64,000 bases of DNA from Tissierella simiarum (lineage in GTDB: Bacteria; Bacillota; Clostridia; Tissierellales; Tissierellaceae): positions 1 to 64,000 of the forward strand of contig NZ_JAHLPM010000020.1 of assembly GCF_018917865.1 (NCBI RefSeq), read 5' to 3'. Below the pieces are notes generated by a model. It made no database searches. It had not been told where the DNA came from and was given only the letters and a program-made list of their open reading frames with translations. This document shows positions 27,085 to 36,284 of this stretch, in pieces. How positions within the stretch are numbered: position 1 is the stretch's first letter; each line of letters starts with the position of its first letter. Made by a program: the position numbers and the translations under genes.

Positions 27085-27279
27085 TTATCTTTTGTTGTTA
27101 CTATCTAAAATAGAACCAACTATGATACCAATAAGCATTCCTAGTCCAGCCCCTAAAGCTATACAGAATATAAAGTTATCCAAATTCATGATAATGCTTA
27201 TAATAATTCCTATACAAACACCAAAGCACAATCCAAGTGGTATACCCATTGTTAAATATTTATTTGTATCTTTTTTCAT
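27085..27279 (-). CDS. Small glycine-rich two-helix membrane protein
   Basis: The 64-residue protein starts MKKDTNKYLTMGIPLGL and contains two Gly-rich hydrophobic helices (LGLCFGVCIGIIISII and LGAGLGMLIGIIVGSI). The GxxxG-like spacing suggests tight helix packing. It resembles small membrane proteins often annotated as hypothetical or as phage holin-like, but no family is clear. It follows the Nudix gene by 26 bases and may be cotranscribed. An alternative ATG is six codons upstream. Confidence 0.55.
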   Translation of the reverse strand: MKKDTNKYLTMGIPLGLCFGVCIGIIISIIMNLDNFIFCIALGAGLGMLIGIIVGSILDSNNKR

Positions 27280-27305
27280 ATCATACGCCTCTTTCAAATT
27301 AGAAT

Positions 27306-27797
27306 TTACCTAATTGTATCTAAATATTCACTCATTCTTTCTTTATGACTTTGCATATACTTGTCTGATTCAATAAACTTAAAGAATTCTTCTTTTGTCA
27401 GCCACAAATAGGATATTGTTTCACCTTCTTGAAGCGTAATTGAATCTTTATTACAGTTAGTTTTACATATATAGCCATAATATATAGTATCCTTGCTCAT
27501 ACATCTGTATATCTGCTCTAATTTTGGTGCTTCAATACCTGTTTCTTCCCTGAGTTCCCTGATTGCAGTATCATAAGGTCTCTCGCCTACCACTGCACTA
27601 CCACCTGCACTTGCTACATACAAACCTGGAAAATTTGGCTTTATTAAATCTCTTTGCATAAGTAGAAACATACCATCTTCATGCCTAACTATTATTTCAC
27701 TTACCAAATGAAATAAACCATCAGGGATTACCTCACCCCTAACTAAATTGCAATCCGCAAGTGTTCCATCTTCTCTATATGCATCCCATAATTCCAT
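27306..27797 (-). CDS. Nudix hydrolase (163 aa)
   Basis: The Nudix box is complete: a Gly about eight residues before RPYDTAI, then RELREETGI, matching the GX5EX7REUXEEXGU pattern. The enzyme would cleave nucleoside diphosphate-linked compounds with Mg2+ bound by the Glu residues. The N-terminal LVRGEVIPDGLFHLV and the overall length resemble the Idi/YfcD-like subgroup. An AGGAGG site precedes the ATG at 27797. The region just upstream is the 3' tail of repeat copy A, so it opens a separate module. Confidence 0.85.
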   Translation of the reverse strand: MELWDAYREDGTLADCNLVRGEVIPDGLFHLVSEIIVRHEDGMFLLMQRDLIKPNFPGLYVASAGGSAVVGERPYDTAIRELREETGIEAPKLEQIYRCMSKDTIYYGYICKTNCNKDSITLQEGETISYLWLTKEEFFKFIESDKYMQSHKERMSEYLDTIR

Positions 27798-28001
27798 TAT
27801 CTAATACCTCCTAAAATTACTATTTATTAAATTATTTCACATTTTTTATATGTCACATTGTTCAACTTATGTACATTATATTGTATAATTCATCTGCTAG
27901 TCTATCAACCAACCATACCTTTTTTACAACTCTACTTTTCAATATTTCCGCTGTCATCACTCAAATTATCCAATGTCATCTATTTTTTCGTCTATTTTTA
28001 A

Positions 28002-28039
28002 GGGTCAAAAAACGGTGTCTTTTCACCGTTTTTTGACCC
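28002..28039. repeat. Perfect 16-bp hairpin in the tail of core site A
   Basis: GGGTCAAAAAACGGTG (28002-28017) and its exact complement (28024-28039) leave a six-base loop. A diverged version of the same hairpin, with mismatches in the stem, is in the tail of site F near 39888-39926. It is part of a longer repeated segment, roughly 27890-28269 versus 39790-40155. Confidence 0.85.
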
Positions 28040-28096
28040 AAATTTCGTCTTCAAACCACTATATGTTGTGGTCGAAACCTATTTTTTCTCCTTACC

Positions 28097-28300
28097 ACCA
28101 CAATACGTCATCAGAATTATACTCTCAGTCGTAGAATCTTTCCAATCACACTTCGTGCTCTTGGACATTCCTGACATGAGACGTACATCTGCTTCTTCAG
28201 TCGTTCTACTACTTCACAAGCAGTGTTACGACTTCAACGTGCCTTGAGAGTACAATAATGATGTCATAGGTAGCTAGTACCCCCTTGGTGGCGAGGTATA
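28097..28300. repeat. Repeat copy A: 173-bp identical block plus shared core site
   Basis: 28097-28269 is identical over 173 bases to 39983-40155. The right part contains the core shared by six places in the window: ACGTGCCTTGAG, then AATGATGTCATAG, then TAGTACCCCCTTGG. On the minus strand the core reads YDIIIVLS-RHVEVVTLLVK-stop, like a C-terminal gene end. It lies just downstream of the small membrane gene 28507-28731. I interpret it as a recombination scar or attachment site, possibly in the 3' end of an rlmD/rumA-type gene, a known ICE target. That is inference. Confidence 0.75.
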
Positions 28301-28428
28301 TTTCTAAAAATAAGCCATATATATTTTTTGAAACTATAAAATGATAGACGTAATTAGCCGGTCTATATTCTCCATAGATATTTTTCATATAGTTTGATCT
28401 AGCTTTATATTTTATAATTCTTTTGAAA

Positions 28429-28490
28429 TTGTAATCAACCAAACCCTCAAATGACTCTTTATTTGAAGGCTTTGTTCATTATGATTTAAA
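28429..28490. repeat. Imperfect long hairpin linked to core site A
   Basis: Left arm TTGTAATCAACCAAACCCTCAAAT and right arm ATTTGAAGGCTTTGTTCATTATGA pair imperfectly. Equivalent hairpins lie beside core sites E (29284-29352) and B (38949-39010). All three stand about 130-200 bases from the core, between it and the passenger gene. Confidence 0.6.
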
Positions 28491-28506
28491 TAACACTCCT
28501 TCCATT

Positions 28507-28731
28507 TTATACCTTTTCCTTTTTAAAGAACCTAGCAATTATAAAACAAATTAGGCTAGGAATCAAAAATTCAACTGCCCTTACCAATACATATAAATAA
28601 AATGGTGCAGAACCATACTTATAGGCAGTATTATATTTATATAAATCAAAAAAACTTAATGCTATAAATAATACAATAAAAACTTGTCCTATTACTCTTA
28701 ATGCTTTCACAACCTTATTATCTATTTTCAT
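28507..28731 (-). CDS. Small two-helix membrane protein of unknown function
   Basis: A 74-residue protein with two hydrophobic helices, residues about 11-28 and 45-67, and a basic C-terminal end FFKKEKV. A very good ribosome site (AAAGGAG) precedes the ATG. No family is recognised. It is the sole passenger gene between core sites A and E, followed in transcription order by the hairpin and core A. This makes it look like a cassette gene. A role as an immunity or membrane-stress protein is possible but unsupported. Confidence 0.55.
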   Translation of the reverse strand: MKIDNKVVKALRVIGQVFIVLFIALSFFDLYKYNTAYKYGSAPFYLYVLVRAVEFLIPSLICFIIARFFKKEKV

Positions 28732-28796
28732 AGGCCTCTCCTTTAGTTAATTTGATTAGAATATATAGATGTCCATCTCCATTTTGTACTGTTGAT

Positions 28797-29094
28797 TTTT
28801 TTCTTTTCTTAACTTTATTAATTCATTTTCTTCTGGAGAACGATAATCTTTTTCTTTAAAAGGTCAGTTGTTTGGCTTCTTTTTATCCAAATATTAAATG
28901 TAGTAATTGTAATTGTTAAGTCATATTCCACCATAACATCTTTCTTAGGCTTACCACTTTCATATAGTTTTACCATTTGTTCTTTGAATTCTTCGGCATA
29001 GGTTCTTCTTTCTCTTTTTATTACATAAACTTTTTCCTTTTTCTACTATTAGTTTACATGACCTTATTTTTATTGTCTAGTTTATTGTAACCTA
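28797..29094 (-). mobile_element. IS3-family remnant inserted beside core site E
   Basis: The minus strand carries an OrfA-like remnant: TAGGTTACAATAAACTAG end, a YAEEFKEQMVKLYESGK-like start and a later [13 protein letters not shown]-like coiled coil. It has stops and frame breaks. It matches the plus-strand copy at 14635-15021. It interrupts site E exactly within the core, after TATGACATCATTGG, so insertion came after the core was in place. OrfB is missing. Confidence 0.7.
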
Positions 29095-29096
29095 TC

Positions 29097-29146
29097 CAAT
29101 GATGTCATAGGTAACTAATACCCCTTGGTTAAAGGATATTTTCCGT
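29097..29146. repeat. Core site copy E (truncated by IS3 remnant)
   Basis: Contains AATGATGTCATAGGTAACTAATACCCCCTTGG, split here from its ACGTGCCTTGAG half by the IS3 remnant. The remaining part matches core A at nearly every base. It lies downstream, in transcription order, of the DUF4365 gene, with its hairpin at 29284-29352. Confidence 0.7.
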
Positions 29147-29283
29147 AAGTTCTAGCGTTTCTTCAACGAACATTTCAAAGTTTTAATATCTATTACTTAT
29201 TACTTGCTAAATATAAACCAGAATTACCTTGGTAATCTGATACCTTATTTTTACCAATACATTCTAATATACTTTGTATCAAA

Positions 29284-29352
29284 ATTGTAAGCAATAAAAC
29301 CCTCAAACACTTATTTAACTTATTTGTTTGAAGGCTTTGTTTATTACACTTT
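29284..29352. repeat. Imperfect long hairpin linked to core site E
   Basis: AAACCCTCAAA and TTTGAAGGCTTTG arms with flanking TTGTAAGCAA and TTATTACAC, matching the hairpins at 28429 and 38949. The rest of 29353-29759 is AT-rich and shows no gene or further signal. Confidence 0.55.
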
Positions 29353-29759
29353 AAAATGTTATATTAATATGTATTATTTTAATTCTTCTAATTAGAAAAA
29401 CCTCTCAGTATGAATTGCTTTTAAATCGTTATTAATGCTAATCCACTAGTTTTTATTGCATAATCCGTACATATCATAATCACGCTAAATCTTGTTAACA
29501 ATATTCTGTAATATATACATGGCTAAGTTATTGGGATATCCAATATCAAGATAAGTAATGCACGCTTACCACATATTATTGCCACTTCTCTAATATAAAC
29601 TTCAAATTAATATATTTTGTCCCTTAACCCTAACCATCAAAATTTAAAATTTAAAGCACTCTAAAAGAACAAAAGTACACTTATATTTTCAACTAGGAGA
29701 TAACCTTAAGTTCCAAAGCTTTCTAAGCTTACTATCTTTTGTCTGATTACCTTTATTCT

Positions 29760-31166
29760 CTATAATAGTGTTACATTATTTTTATAAGCAAGTGACTCAA
29801 TATTATATAATGAATAGTTAAATTTATCTTTGAACTCTTCAAATTTAATCCTATTTTTAAATAGTTTCTCAAAATTATTTCTTTTATCTTGCATATTCAA
29901 ATAAAAAATATAAGGGATAAATTCATTTAAAATCCAATCATGTGTATAATTAACCTTCCACTTTATTAAATTATCAAATCCATCCATTTTACTTGTTAGG
30001 GGCGTATTTCCAGCTTTCCAAACGATATCAACAAAATTACCACTTATATCCCTGACATATAGCTCTACTAAAACATCTGCCTTAACCTTATCTAAGTGAT
30101 TTTTATAAATAATTATATGATCCTTTCTATATAGATTAAGTGGATGGAATATATCCCATTTAGTATTTCCATAAGAGTGGTCATGTTCTTGTGCAAAATC
30201 CACCATTTCAATCCAAATATTTATAGGTACTCTTATTATTTTAAATTTCCCGTTACCTTCTTCTTTAAAGTCACTAGCTCCTATAATGCTATACAACTCT
30301 TGCTTTCTTTTTAAATATGATTTATGTAAACCTTTAATTATCTCACATAGTTGTTGTGCTGTTTCTACGTCTATCACAAATCTATTATTAGGAAAATCAA
30401 TACCTACCTTATCATCATCTATATATGTAATAAATTTTCGTTCCTCAGTAAGACCTTTATCACAGTCAGTGAATAATATATTTTCTATTAAATCCTCATC
30501 AAAAGTAATCATACAATCTGATAAGCCTGCCTGTTGAAAAGTTATACAACATGATAGTGATTGCTCTATACTTACGGGTAAATATGCTTCTATCCTCACC
30601 AGCCCTAAGCCATAGGAGTAATAACACTGATAACCATTATTCAAGATAATTTCATCAATATACATATCCTTATTTCCCGTAGAATTATCCGTCATTTTTT
30701 TCTCAGATGATATTAAATATGTCGACGGATCACTGTAACTTGTTAGTTGTTCTAATTTAACTTTGGCATTTCCATTAAAAATATTTTCTCTAGATATCAA
30801 TATTTTATAATTAGTATCTGATACTTTAACAGCCGTATCCATATTAATATATTCCCATATACATTCGGTGGTATCAGGATTGTATAGTATTATGATCACT
30901 GGTAAAGAATGATTAATCCAATATGATAAATGACGTGCATCACTCCTAAAAACAATACTATTTTCTTTTATTTCTCTAAAATAACTTACTCCTGACTTGA
31001 TTTGTACCGCAATTAATTGTCCAGTTGCACGTCCTGAATTTCGTATTTCAATATGTGCATCAATGCCATAATCATCTATGGCTTGCTCTCTGAATATCCA
31101 CATAAGTTCTTCATACACCAGTGACTGTACTCTACTTACCCCAATTCTTCCGTTGTTATCAGACAT
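29760..31166 (-). CDS. DUF4365-domain protein (predicted PD-(D/E)XK nuclease)
   Basis: The 468-residue protein starts at the ATG after GGAGGTGG. Near the N-terminus are EQAIDDYGIDAHIE and, about 20 residues on, AVQIKSG. This D-(x)n-QxK arrangement is the active-site pattern of DUF4365, a restriction-endonuclease-like fold. The remaining 300 residues are not recognised and may bind a partner. DUF4365 proteins are found in defence islands. It lies next to the ABC-3C/SIR2 operon on the same strand, but a 400-base gap without gene signals separates the two, so a joint system is only possible. It ends with a TAG codon. Confidence 0.7.
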   Translation of the reverse strand: MSDNNGRIGVSRVQSLVYEELMWIFREQAIDDYGIDAHIEIRNSGRATGQLIAVQIKSGVSYFREIKENSIVFRSDARHLSYWINHSLPVIIILYNPDTTECIWEYINMDTAVKVSDTNYKILISRENIFNGNAKVKLEQLTSYSDPSTYLISSEKKMTDNSTGNKDMYIDEIILNNGYQCYYSYGLGLVRIEAYLPVSIEQSLSCCITFQQAGLSDCMITFDEDLIENILFTDCDKGLTEERKFITYIDDDKVGIDFPNNRFVIDVETAQQLCEIIKGLHKSYLKRKQELYSIIGASDFKEEGNGKFKIIRVPINIWIEMVDFAQEHDHSYGNTKWDIFHPLNLYRKDHIIIYKNHLDKVKADVLVELYVRDISGNFVDIVWKAGNTPLTSKMDGFDNLIKWKVNYTHDWILNEFIPYIFYLNMQDKRNNFEKLFKNRIKFEEFKDKFNYSLYNIESLAYKNNVTLL

Positions 31167-31567
31167 CTTTTCCACCTCCAAATGCACTATTATTAATTAT
31201 TCCATGCAAATCAACTTCATAACTACCTCATTAAGATAATTTAGATAAAACAATTCCTTTTACTTCTATTAGTTAAATATCTTATGATATTTTTAAATAC
31301 ATGAATTAAAAAGTATTTAGTAATTATTCTTTTTCCCGTTAGCAACTTTCCCAAATAGACCTTAACATACTAAAACTAATAGTATTATTAAAATATTTGT
31401 AGGTTAATTACAATTAACCTATAATAAATTCATCACTATAGGAACCTTATTCTTTACTAAATACAGACATTTAGTTGATTCTAATAGTTATGACAATCTA
31501 AATAATTATAATTTACAACACTTAAAACATCATATTCTTAATAGGTTATTTACCAAAGACTTAAAAT
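31167..31567. other. 400-base intergenic gap without recognised genes
   Basis: Very AT-rich. No open frame above 40 codons with a plausible start and no strong hairpin was seen. It separates the DUF4365 gene from the ABC-3C operon end and may hold the DUF4365 promoter (upstream of 31166). Confidence 0.5.
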
Positions 31568-33475
31568 CTACTTATCTTCTGGCTTTATTTCGTTTTTAGA
31601 CATATCAATTAAACCACATAATGATTCACCATCATTTACTCTTCTAAAAATAAACTCTTTATTAGGCTCTATAACTTTAGGAGGAGTATTATCAATTATA
31701 AAAACTTGATTATCTTTTGAGGTTTCAACTAGATATTTAAATAGTTCACCATACGTTTCTGGATCAATACTATCAGTAGAGTCTGTATTAGTTCCGATGT
31801 TATTACTAACGGTATCCAACATAAGTAAAGCAGGATGACAATTATTTTCCTCCTCTATATTTAACTCTAAAATCGCACCTAAATAAGCAATTTGCATACA
31901 TAGTAATAGACAGCCACTGGTATGTTTTAGTACGCTAATTCCATTATAATAAGGCAAATAATTGTCCTTACTTATGTAGCATTTATCTTGTTGAATACTT
32001 GTGAAATTAAATCGCAACATTAATTTTCTATATTTTTTATTTAATGCCGAAAGAATATCGTCTTCTCTTTTTTGTAATTTTAGCAATTCATTTTTCTTCT
32101 TATTTAGTGTTTCTAGTTGACCAGATAAACGGACTATTTTACTCGCGTTATTATCTATTTCATGATGGATATCAATAAAAGAATTAATTTTATTTCTTTC
32201 TTCTGTTATATCCTTAATTAAAGAATTAATAGACTCAACTTCTGATAAATAAGGAGTGTCCATATTCTTCTTGTATTCATTTAACGCAGTAACATAAATT
32301 TTTCGTTTTTCACTAATTTTACTAGTGTCACTTCTTTCAATAACTATCTTTTTACTATCAACCTTTATTAAATTTTGTAAAGTTTCAATTTTATCTTGAA
32401 TTTGGTTAAGGGCCTTCTCAATATCTTCATTAGTTTCACAGTTTTCTTGTTTAACTTCAACAACAGTATGGCAAAGAGGACATCTTTCACTATGTTCTGA
32501 TATTTTGATTTTTTTAATTGCTTCTAATGTAGCTTCTAATTTTTCTCTCTCATTAAAGTAGTCTTGAAGCAATATTTCTTTGTTCCTAATTGAAAAATCA
32601 AGAATTCTTATATTTTCATTCTTATCAAAAATTATCTCATCAATTTCTTTGATATCATTTTTTAAATTGCTAAAAACTCTTGAATTATCATTTTTATTCC
32701 TATTAAGAAGTTCTTTTTTATTCTTGTTAAGAGTATCTATATTTTCCGAGTATTCATCCCTAACAGTGATTAACTTGTTTAAATTTTCAGATTCCCTATT
32801 CGACAAGTATTCTTCTAAACCATTATTAATTTTGTCTAGTTTATTATGTTCATTTTGTTTGATCTGAATTTCTTTGTTTATTTCTTCCAAGTCAGTTATC
32901 ACTAGATCATTTATAATTTTAAATACTTCCTTATTTTTACCAGATACAAAAGTATTATTATTTTGTAAAAACTGATTTGTACCAAGTTCTCCTTGACGTA
33001 TAAATACAAACCTCATAAAATCTCTAAATGATATCTTTTCTTGATTAAAATCGTTGCTTCCAGGTCTTTTTCTTAAAATTGAATGTAGTGGAATCTGAAA
33101 TTGTTCTGCAAAAAACTCATTCGCTTCTTCAACCTTTTTCTTCCATGGAGAATATTCATGATATTCATCAAATTTACATAAATAAATATTTATAATATTT
33201 CTATTTACTTTTAAGCTTCTATTAACTGTGTAAATCTTATTTCCTGCTCTTAGTTCCAAAAACACTTCATCGCAATACTCTGCTAATTCCATTTGTACAG
33301 ATAAATCTATTGCTTCCTGTTTACCACCCAAACAGTAATCAATTAAATTTAATACTAATGATTTTCCTGAAAATCCATCACCCTTAATTATTATTAATGA
33401 TTCATCAATATCTAATGTTCTTTTATAGGTTGTTCCAGAAATAATAAGTCTTAACAATCTTAATCTAGTTTTCAT
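31568..33475 (-). CDS. ABC-3C-type SMC/Rad50-like ATPase with zinc hook (635 aa)
   Basis: Walker A GDGFSGKS is at residues 32-39. Two long coiled-coil arms flank a CPLC motif at about residue 330, which is the Rad50-type zinc hook. The end has a signature-like region and a Walker B-like HPALLMLDTVSNN. This is the architecture of the large ATPase in ABC-three-component defence systems (described by Aravind and colleagues), usually DUF3732-related. It overlaps the middle-component gene by 11 bases. It likely senses invading DNA or its repair intermediates and triggers the SIR2 effector. Start at ATG 33475. Confidence 0.8.
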   Translation of the reverse strand: MKTRLRLLRLIISGTTYKRTLDIDESLIIIKGDGFSGKSLVLNLIDYCLGGKQEAIDLSVQMELAEYCDEVFLELRAGNKIYTVNRSLKVNRNIINIYLCKFDEYHEYSPWKKKVEEANEFFAEQFQIPLHSILRKRPGSNDFNQEKISFRDFMRFVFIRQGELGTNQFLQNNNTFVSGKNKEVFKIINDLVITDLEEINKEIQIKQNEHNKLDKINNGLEEYLSNRESENLNKLITVRDEYSENIDTLNKNKKELLNRNKNDNSRVFSNLKNDIKEIDEIIFDKNENIRILDFSIRNKEILLQDYFNEREKLEATLEAIKKIKISEHSERCPLCHTVVEVKQENCETNEDIEKALNQIQDKIETLQNLIKVDSKKIVIERSDTSKISEKRKIYVTALNEYKKNMDTPYLSEVESINSLIKDITEERNKINSFIDIHHEIDNNASKIVRLSGQLETLNKKKNELLKLQKREDDILSALNKKYRKLMLRFNFTSIQQDKCYISKDNYLPYYNGISVLKHTSGCLLLCMQIAYLGAILELNIEEENNCHPALLMLDTVSNNIGTNTDSTDSIDPETYGELFKYLVETSKDNQVFIIDNTPPKVIEPNKEFIFRRVNDGESLCGLIDMSKNEIKPEDK

Positions 33476-33932
33476 CTCTAACCAAAACCTTTCTTTGATT
33501 CTTTACACTAAATTTTCTAGTTGTTATTATATTTTGGCATTTTTCAATTTCTTTTTTATAGTAATTATTCTCTAAATTTGAAACCACTGATTTTCCCGCT
33601 TCAGTTATCTTGATATACATTACATTCCTTTTCTTTAAATGTTCTACCCTTATTTCTACCAATTCCTGGTTCGATAATATAATAACATTATCTCTAATTA
33701 TCTTTTCATAAGTCAAATAGTTATTCTGGAGATATGTCTCATCAATATAATAATTGTTTTTTGAATCAACAGTAGTCAATGAAAGCATAGTATAATAATA
33801 AAGTATCTCATCAATATCTATTCCTTTTCTACGTTGCTTAAGCAAAAACAATATAACTAGTATTTGCATACATTCTATATATTTATTTTCAAATAGATAT
33901 CTTAAATCTATTGGTAATTTACTCCTTTTCAA
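33465..33932 (-). CDS. ABC-3C middle component (winged-helix-like, 155 aa)
   Basis: A small basic protein with a long first helix, then predicted helix and strand segments ending in VEIRVEHLKKRNVMYIKITEAGK. This resembles a winged helix-turn-helix. It uses a TTG start overlapping the SIR2 gene end by 14 bases, and itself overlaps the ATPase gene by 11 bases. That tight coupling is typical of three-component systems, where the middle protein links effector and ATPase. The assignment comes mainly from position and size, since sequence conservation of this component is low. Confidence 0.65.
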   Translation of the reverse strand: MKRSKLPIDLRYLFENKYIECMQILVILFLLKQRRKGIDIDEILYYYTMLSLTTVDSKNNYYIDETYLQNNYLTYEKIIRDNVIILSNQELVEIRVEHLKKRNVMYIKITEAGKSVVSNLENNYYKKEIEKCQNIITTRKFSVKNQRKVLVRDEN

Positions 33933-35250
33933 TTCGCTTATCCCCCCACCAGACCTCTTTCTCTGCCCCTATAGCATCAGCTAAAATGTGAATAAACCCT
34001 TGTTTGTTTATTTCATTCGGCATATTATCATCGCTAATAATGTTTTTAAGCTTTGTAAACTCTAAGTTTTTTAATGAATTATGAACTGCTTTTAAAAACT
34101 TTCCACTATCTTTTTCTTCTCCGTACTCTAAAATAAGCAATTCTTTATATTTCATATAAGACAATGCCAAAAAATGATCTGCATATTTTTTATTGTTTTT
34201 TATTCCCGATTTCTTAAGCCATCTAAAGTATTGTTCAGCAGTGAAGAAACACTCTTTACTATAATCTACCTTTATTTCATCAATTACTTCAATCCTAAGC
34301 TTTCTACAAAATAAATTTTTTTCTAATTGTTGTTTTTCTTCTTTATTGGGTAGTTCATCTATTGGTATTTCTATTTCTTCTTGATCTAATGAATTACTTG
34401 ACTCATCATCTGACGCAGTACAAATCTCATCAAGAATCTTACCTATTTCCTCTTGATGGGATGACCTGTTAGGATCATATGCAATTGTTTCAATATTATA
34501 GTTTTGTTTTAAATATGTTATATTTTCTGGAGTAGGATTTGCCATAATAATATAATGCTTTGATTTGAAAAATTCATTATTATCTTTAATAATGTTTTGT
34601 ATAAATATATCATTAAATGAAAACCCCAAGAATAGAAATGTTTTAACTCCTGAGAAAACTGAAAAAAGTGCTTTATATACATCATTATTATATAACTCTT
34701 TATACTTTTCTTCGCTAATAACTATACTACTACTGTCACTAATATGACCATGTAAATGAAAAATTCTATTAATCGTAACATCATTCATAAGACTTTGAAT
34801 ATTTGTTTTTACATCCTTTAAATTCACCGGAACAAAATTTGTATTTATGTATTTCTGAACAATATGATCATAATTTGTTGTAAAATATATATTGAAATTA
34901 TATTTAGCTAAATCCTCATAATTATTTTTAATTCCATCCAACTTTGAAGGGATACAATCACTTATTTTCTTAACTATAAATTGTTGAATATCTTCCTCTG
35001 TTCTATTTAAATATTTTTTGATTATTCTTACAGCTTCCCAATAATCATGCCTGTCCAAATTATGATTAAGCATAGGAAGAAAGGATGTTCCTCCTATATC
35101 TTCAATACCCATGTATAATGCACATTCTCTTATTAAGCTTCCCCAGTCAGGCACACTATAAGGCATGGATAAACCAGCACCCATAAAAGGTACTATATTG
35201 CCTTGTTTATATGTTTTCTGTAGTTCTCCTATAAAACCTTTATTTCCCAT
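33919..35250 (-). CDS. SIR2-family NADase effector of an ABC-3C defence system
   Basis: A 443-residue protein with the SIR2 NAD-binding motifs GAGLS (residues 24-28), FTTNYD, a HLHGH motif and LGFSFND. The family consumes NAD+ to stop phage growth when triggered. After about residue 270 an acidic linker (DDESSNSLDQEEIEI) leads to a C-terminal helical domain that probably contacts the ATPase module. I chose the ATG at 35250, with GGGTGA upstream, over an in-frame GTG at 35262. It heads a three-gene overlapping operon. No promoter was identified with confidence. Confidence 0.82.
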   Translation of the reverse strand: MGNKGFIGELQKTYKQGNIVPFMGAGLSMPYSVPDWGSLIRECALYMGIEDIGGTSFLPMLNHNLDRHDYWEAVRIIKKYLNRTEEDIQQFIVKKISDCIPSKLDGIKNNYEDLAKYNFNIYFTTNYDHIVQKYINTNFVPVNLKDVKTNIQSLMNDVTINRIFHLHGHISDSSSIVISEEKYKELYNNDVYKALFSVFSGVKTFLFLGFSFNDIFIQNIIKDNNEFFKSKHYIIMANPTPENITYLKQNYNIETIAYDPNRSSHQEEIGKILDEICTASDDESSNSLDQEEIEIPIDELPNKEEKQQLEKNLFCRKLRIEVIDEIKVDYSKECFFTAEQYFRWLKKSGIKNNKKYADHFLALSYMKYKELLILEYGEEKDSGKFLKAVHNSLKNLEFTKLKNIISDDNMPNEINKQGFIHILADAIGAEKEVWWGDKRIEKE

Positions 35251-35370
35251 GTACTCACCCACTTAATAGCTTTCTAAGGATTATTTATAACTCTACCTCG
35301 GTCCTAAAAATCTATCTCCATTCAAATGTATCATATGATCTGGCATACCTGCTATCCATACTTCTGCTTC

Positions 35371-36063
35371 TCAAGCAAACTGGTCAATAAACCTTTTATA
35401 TACTTTTCTGTCATCTGTCCTAATATAATTGATGAATAGGGTGCTAAGAACCAATCGATCGCTATGAGATACCCTATTCCATTCATAACCCTTGAATAAG
35501 TCTCTTAATAAAAACACTTCACCTGAATTAAGGTTTTCTATTTCGCCCTTAGTGATACCTAACAATTCATTAACGATTGACATATTATAGCCCCAAGTAA
35601 ATAATAACGATATAAATAACATTGTTATTATCATTTTATAGCATATTCCAATATTTCTCAACATGGTTTTGTGTATTATTTGGCAAATCCCCCAAATATT
35701 TTGCTTATTTATGCCTCTCGCTTTTAATCCTCGTATAATTATTAATATGTCTAATACATTTCTAGATAATCTACTGATGGATTTGGTAATTATATAATCA
35801 ATTTCACCTTTATACGCTTTCTTTAACATTGCATCTAAGCCATTACGTTTGTCTTTTCTAAGTCCGCTTTCATAGTCATAAAACAAACCAACAAAATCCC
35901 ATTCTGGATTATTTTGAATTAACTCTGTATAATGCCTAATTTGAAGATCGATACTGCTTCGCTGGCTTTCACGCTCCGTACTCACTCTACAATATGCCGC
36001 TACCTTTAATTTACCGTTACTCTCCAAAGAGTTTGTCGCAGGAATAATCGTAATCTTTTTCAT
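35371..36063 (-). CDS. Serine recombinase N-terminal half joined to a DUF1413 domain
   Basis: Residues 1-120 are a serine recombinase catalytic domain with the nucleophile S28 in YCRVST, and ITKSISRLSRN. After GLKARG the recombinase sequence stops. About 35 hydrophobic residues follow. Then SIVNELLGITKGEIENL and GEVFLLRDLFKGYEW identify a DUF1413 domain. The DNA-binding large-serine part (recombinase domain and zinc ribbon) is absent, so DNA recombination is unlikely. The fusion is probably an accidental deletion junction. A leader terminator (36112-36139) precedes the gene. Confidence 0.7.
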   Translation of the reverse strand: MKKITIIPATNSLESNGKLKVAAYCRVSTERESQRSSIDLQIRHYTELIQNNPEWDFVGLFYDYESGLRKDKRNGLDAMLKKAYKGEIDYIITKSISRLSRNVLDILIIIRGLKARGINKQNIWGICQIIHKTMLRNIGICYKMIITMLFISLLFTWGYNMSIVNELLGITKGEIENLNSGEVFLLRDLFKGYEWNRVSHSDRLVLSTLFINYIRTDDRKVYKRFIDQFA

Positions 36064-36111
36064 AAATAAATCCTCCTTATATTCTAATCTTTGATTTACT
36101 CAAATAAAAAA

Positions 36112-36139
36112 GACGTAAAAGCTATATAGCTCTTACGCC
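36112..36139 (-). terminator. Leader terminator upstream of recombinase-DUF1413 gene
   Basis: GACGTAAAAGCT (36112-36123) pairs with AGCTCTTACGCC (36128-36139). On the minus strand TTTTTTATTTG follows. It is one of several near-start terminators in this window. Confidence 0.65.
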
Positions 36140-36154
36140 CTAAAATTTTATCTT

Positions 36155-36284
36155 TTACTTATTTTCAATTATTGATAGTTCTATATAACTATCTTCTTCT
36201 GCTAACCGACGTAAATATTCTTTGCCTCCATCCACACTACATCTGCCACAAGAACACGTTACAAAATCATATACTGTTTTAGAT
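36155..36284 (-). pseudogene. DUF7695-like Cys-motif protein, C-terminal fragment
   Basis: The frame encodes TVYDFVTCSCGRCSVDGGKEYLRRL and ends in IIENK. The CSCG-C-VDGG-YLRR pattern is characteristic of small proteins annotated DUF7695, often found in ICEs and phages and of unknown function. The usual start with a first Cys pair is missing. The fragment directly touches the end of the neighbouring 48-residue gene. Confidence 0.55.

Noticed and set aside
28209-28442. 77-residue minus-strand reading frame as a gene
   Set aside because: It lies across the core site and its end is the shared repeat sequence. It has no ribosome site and differs between copies outside the core.
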